This document shows positions 25,214 through 26,103 of a stretch of 26,103 bases of DNA, one piece after another (within the stretch, counting starts at the first letter, position 1; the number at the start of each line of letters is the position of its first letter). Below the pieces are notes generated by a model. It was not told where the DNA came from. It was given only the letters and a program-made list of their open reading frames with translations, and made no database searches. Both the position numbers and the translations under genes were made by a program. The DNA comes from an uncultured Alistipes sp. (GTDB lineage Bacteria; Bacteroidota; Bacteroidia; Bacteroidales; Rikenellaceae): NCBI RefSeq assembly GCF_902388705.1, contig NZ_CABMQJ010000032.1:1-26103 (forward strand). The letters run 5' to 3'.

Positions 25214-25244
25214 CAAAGGTATAATTTTCCCGTGAAAATTACAA
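25214..25244 (-). promoter_or_regulatory. Promoter of the glucosaminidase-peptidase-ogt operon
   Basis: On the minus strand TTG (25244-25242), a 20-bp spacer and TACCTTTG (25221-25214) match the Bacteroidetes promoter. Transcription would begin near 25207, about 17 nt before the ATG at 25190. Confidence 0.7.
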
Positions 25245-25264
25245 TTAAAATGCACCGCTGAACT

Positions 25265-25870
25265 ATGTTTACCGAAAACGCAAACCGGATATTCGCCCGG
25301 GCTATCGACGACTACCACCGTTGGGACGATGTGGACCACCCGATTGAAAATCCGTACGAGCCGGGAACGCTCGACCACCTGCTGTACCACAAGAACTGGA
25401 TCGACACGGTACAATGGCACCTGGAGGACATTATCCGCGATCCGCAGATCGACCCCGTCGCCGCGCTGGCCATCAAGCGCCGCATCGACAAATCGAACCA
25501 GGATCGCACGGACATGGTGGAGTACGTCGATTCCTACCTGCTCGACAAATACAAGGATGTAAAACCGCAGCCCGGCGCGCGGCTCAATACCGAAACCCCG
25601 GCGTGGGCCATCGACCGCCTGTCGATTCTGGCGCTGAAGATTTACCACATGGCGTGCGAAACCGAACGCACGGACGTCGACGACGCCCACCGTGCGGCAT
25701 GCCGCAGGAAGCTCGACGTGCTGCTGACGCAGCGGACGGATCTTTCGGGGGCAATCGAGGAGCTGATAGGCGACATCGAAGCGGGCCGCAAATACATGAA
25801 GACCTATAAACAGATGAAAATGTATAATGACCCGGCGTTGAACCCGGTTCTTTATGGTCAGAAAAAATAA
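25265..25870 (+). CDS. DUF4254 protein
   Basis: A 201-residue, all-helical-looking, charged protein without signal peptide. The sequence (NPYEPGTLDHLLYHKNWIDTVQWHLED near residue 29, IDRLSILALKIYHM near 116, and the end NDPALNPVLYGQKK) is what I recall for DUF4254, a Bacteroidetes family of unknown activity usually found next to family 9 glycosyltransferases. The same neighbour occurs here: the next gene starts inside this one, with a 17-bp overlap. A role in surface glycan or lipopolysaccharide assembly is inferred only from that pairing. Confidence 0.85.
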   Translation: MFTENANRIFARAIDDYHRWDDVDHPIENPYEPGTLDHLLYHKNWIDTVQWHLEDIIRDPQIDPVAALAIKRRIDKSNQDRTDMVEYVDSYLLDKYKDVKPQPGARLNTETPAWAIDRLSILALKIYHMACETERTDVDDAHRAACRRKLDVLLTQRTDLSGAIEELIGDIEAGRKYMKTYKQMKMYNDPALNPVLYGQKK

Positions 25871-26103
25871 GAAACTTCCGCGGCACCTGATCGTATTCCG
25901 AACCTCGGCGATGGGTGACGTGGCGATGCTTCCGCATGCGCTGCGCGCCTTGAAAGCGGCTTATCCCGATTTGCAGGTGACGGTTGCGACACGACCGGTA
26001 TTTCGAGCCTTTTTTACGGGGCTCGATGTCGGTTTTGTGGATGTCGATACGCGGGGCGCCCACCATTCGCTGCGGGGCATGTGGCGGCTGGCCGCCGAAG
26101 CGC
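25854..26103 (+). CDS. Glycosyltransferase family 9 (heptosyltransferase-like), N-terminal part
   Basis: The frame starting at ATG 25854 runs to the window edge without a stop, giving 83 residues. LIVFRTSAMGDVAMLPHALRALKAAYPDLQVTVATRP is the N-terminal signature of the ADP-heptose:LPS heptosyltransferase (RfaF-like, GT9) family, with the glycine/aspartate donor loop SAMGDV. These enzymes add sugars to lipopolysaccharide core on the cytoplasmic side. The ATG overlaps the end of the DUF4254 gene by 17 bp in another frame, suggesting coupled translation. Sugar specificity cannot be judged from this part. Confidence 0.88.
   Translation, partial: MVRKNKKLPRHLIVFRTSAMGDVAMLPHALRALKAAYPDLQVTVATRPVFRAFFTGLDVGFVDVDTRGAHHSLRGMWRLAAEA

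Overview
The window looks like chromosome of a GC-rich gut Bacteroidales member, most likely Alistipes or a close Rikenellaceae relative. The reasons are the high GC of the coding DNA, Bacteroidetes-type promoters (TTTG or TTG, 19-21 bp, TAnnTTTG), few Shine-Dalgarno sites, a DUF3575/DUF5119/fimbrillin locus, a fused nuoCD inside an eleven-subunit complex I operon, and a tryptophanase. The assignment rests on gene content and recalled family knowledge; no database search was possible.

Layout. 1-267 is the tail of an unrecognised membrane-anchored protein, followed by a short repeat-bearing gap. 561-1937 (-) is tryptophanase (tnaA). It is divergent from rubredoxin (2065-2232) and an Fe-type superoxide dismutase (2286-2891), which form a small oxygen-defence unit with a strong terminator. 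3139-9693 (-) is a four-gene surface-fimbria operon, in transcription order: an OmpA-like/DUF3575 outer-membrane protein, a DUF5119 (FimB/Mfa2-type) lipoprotein, a 456-aa fimbrillin and a 910-aa fimbrillin-family lipoprotein. Upstream of it, 9694-10443 is an AT-rich gap holding a promoter that overlaps an inverted repeat (possible phase switch), a terminator-like hairpin in the leader, and a run of nine C.

10444-10806 is a small exported or membrane protein of unknown function. It is followed by nuoA-B-CD-H-I-J-K-L-M-N (10911-20736), a complete membrane arm and Q-module of complex I without the NADH-oxidising subunits NuoE, F and G. Proton-pumping residues are visible in NuoL and NuoN, but NuoM carries Leu where the usual TM7 lysine should be. 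A 22-bp perfect hairpin separates nuoN from the convergent next operon.

20830-25190 (-) is a tight four-gene unit: a glucosaminidase with LysM repeats, an unknown 228-aa protein, a dipeptidyl-peptidase IV-type S9 peptidase and an O6-alkylguanine-DNA alkyltransferase. It is read from a promoter that interleaves with the one for the divergent DUF4254 gene (25265-25870). That gene overlaps the start of a family 9 glycosyltransferase cut by the window edge.

I see no insertion sequence, prophage, CRISPR array, tRNA or rRNA. The most interesting points are the candidate invertible promoter and leader structure in front of the fimbrial operon, the NuoEFG-less complex I with its NuoM substitution, and the small unknown protein just ahead of nuoA.
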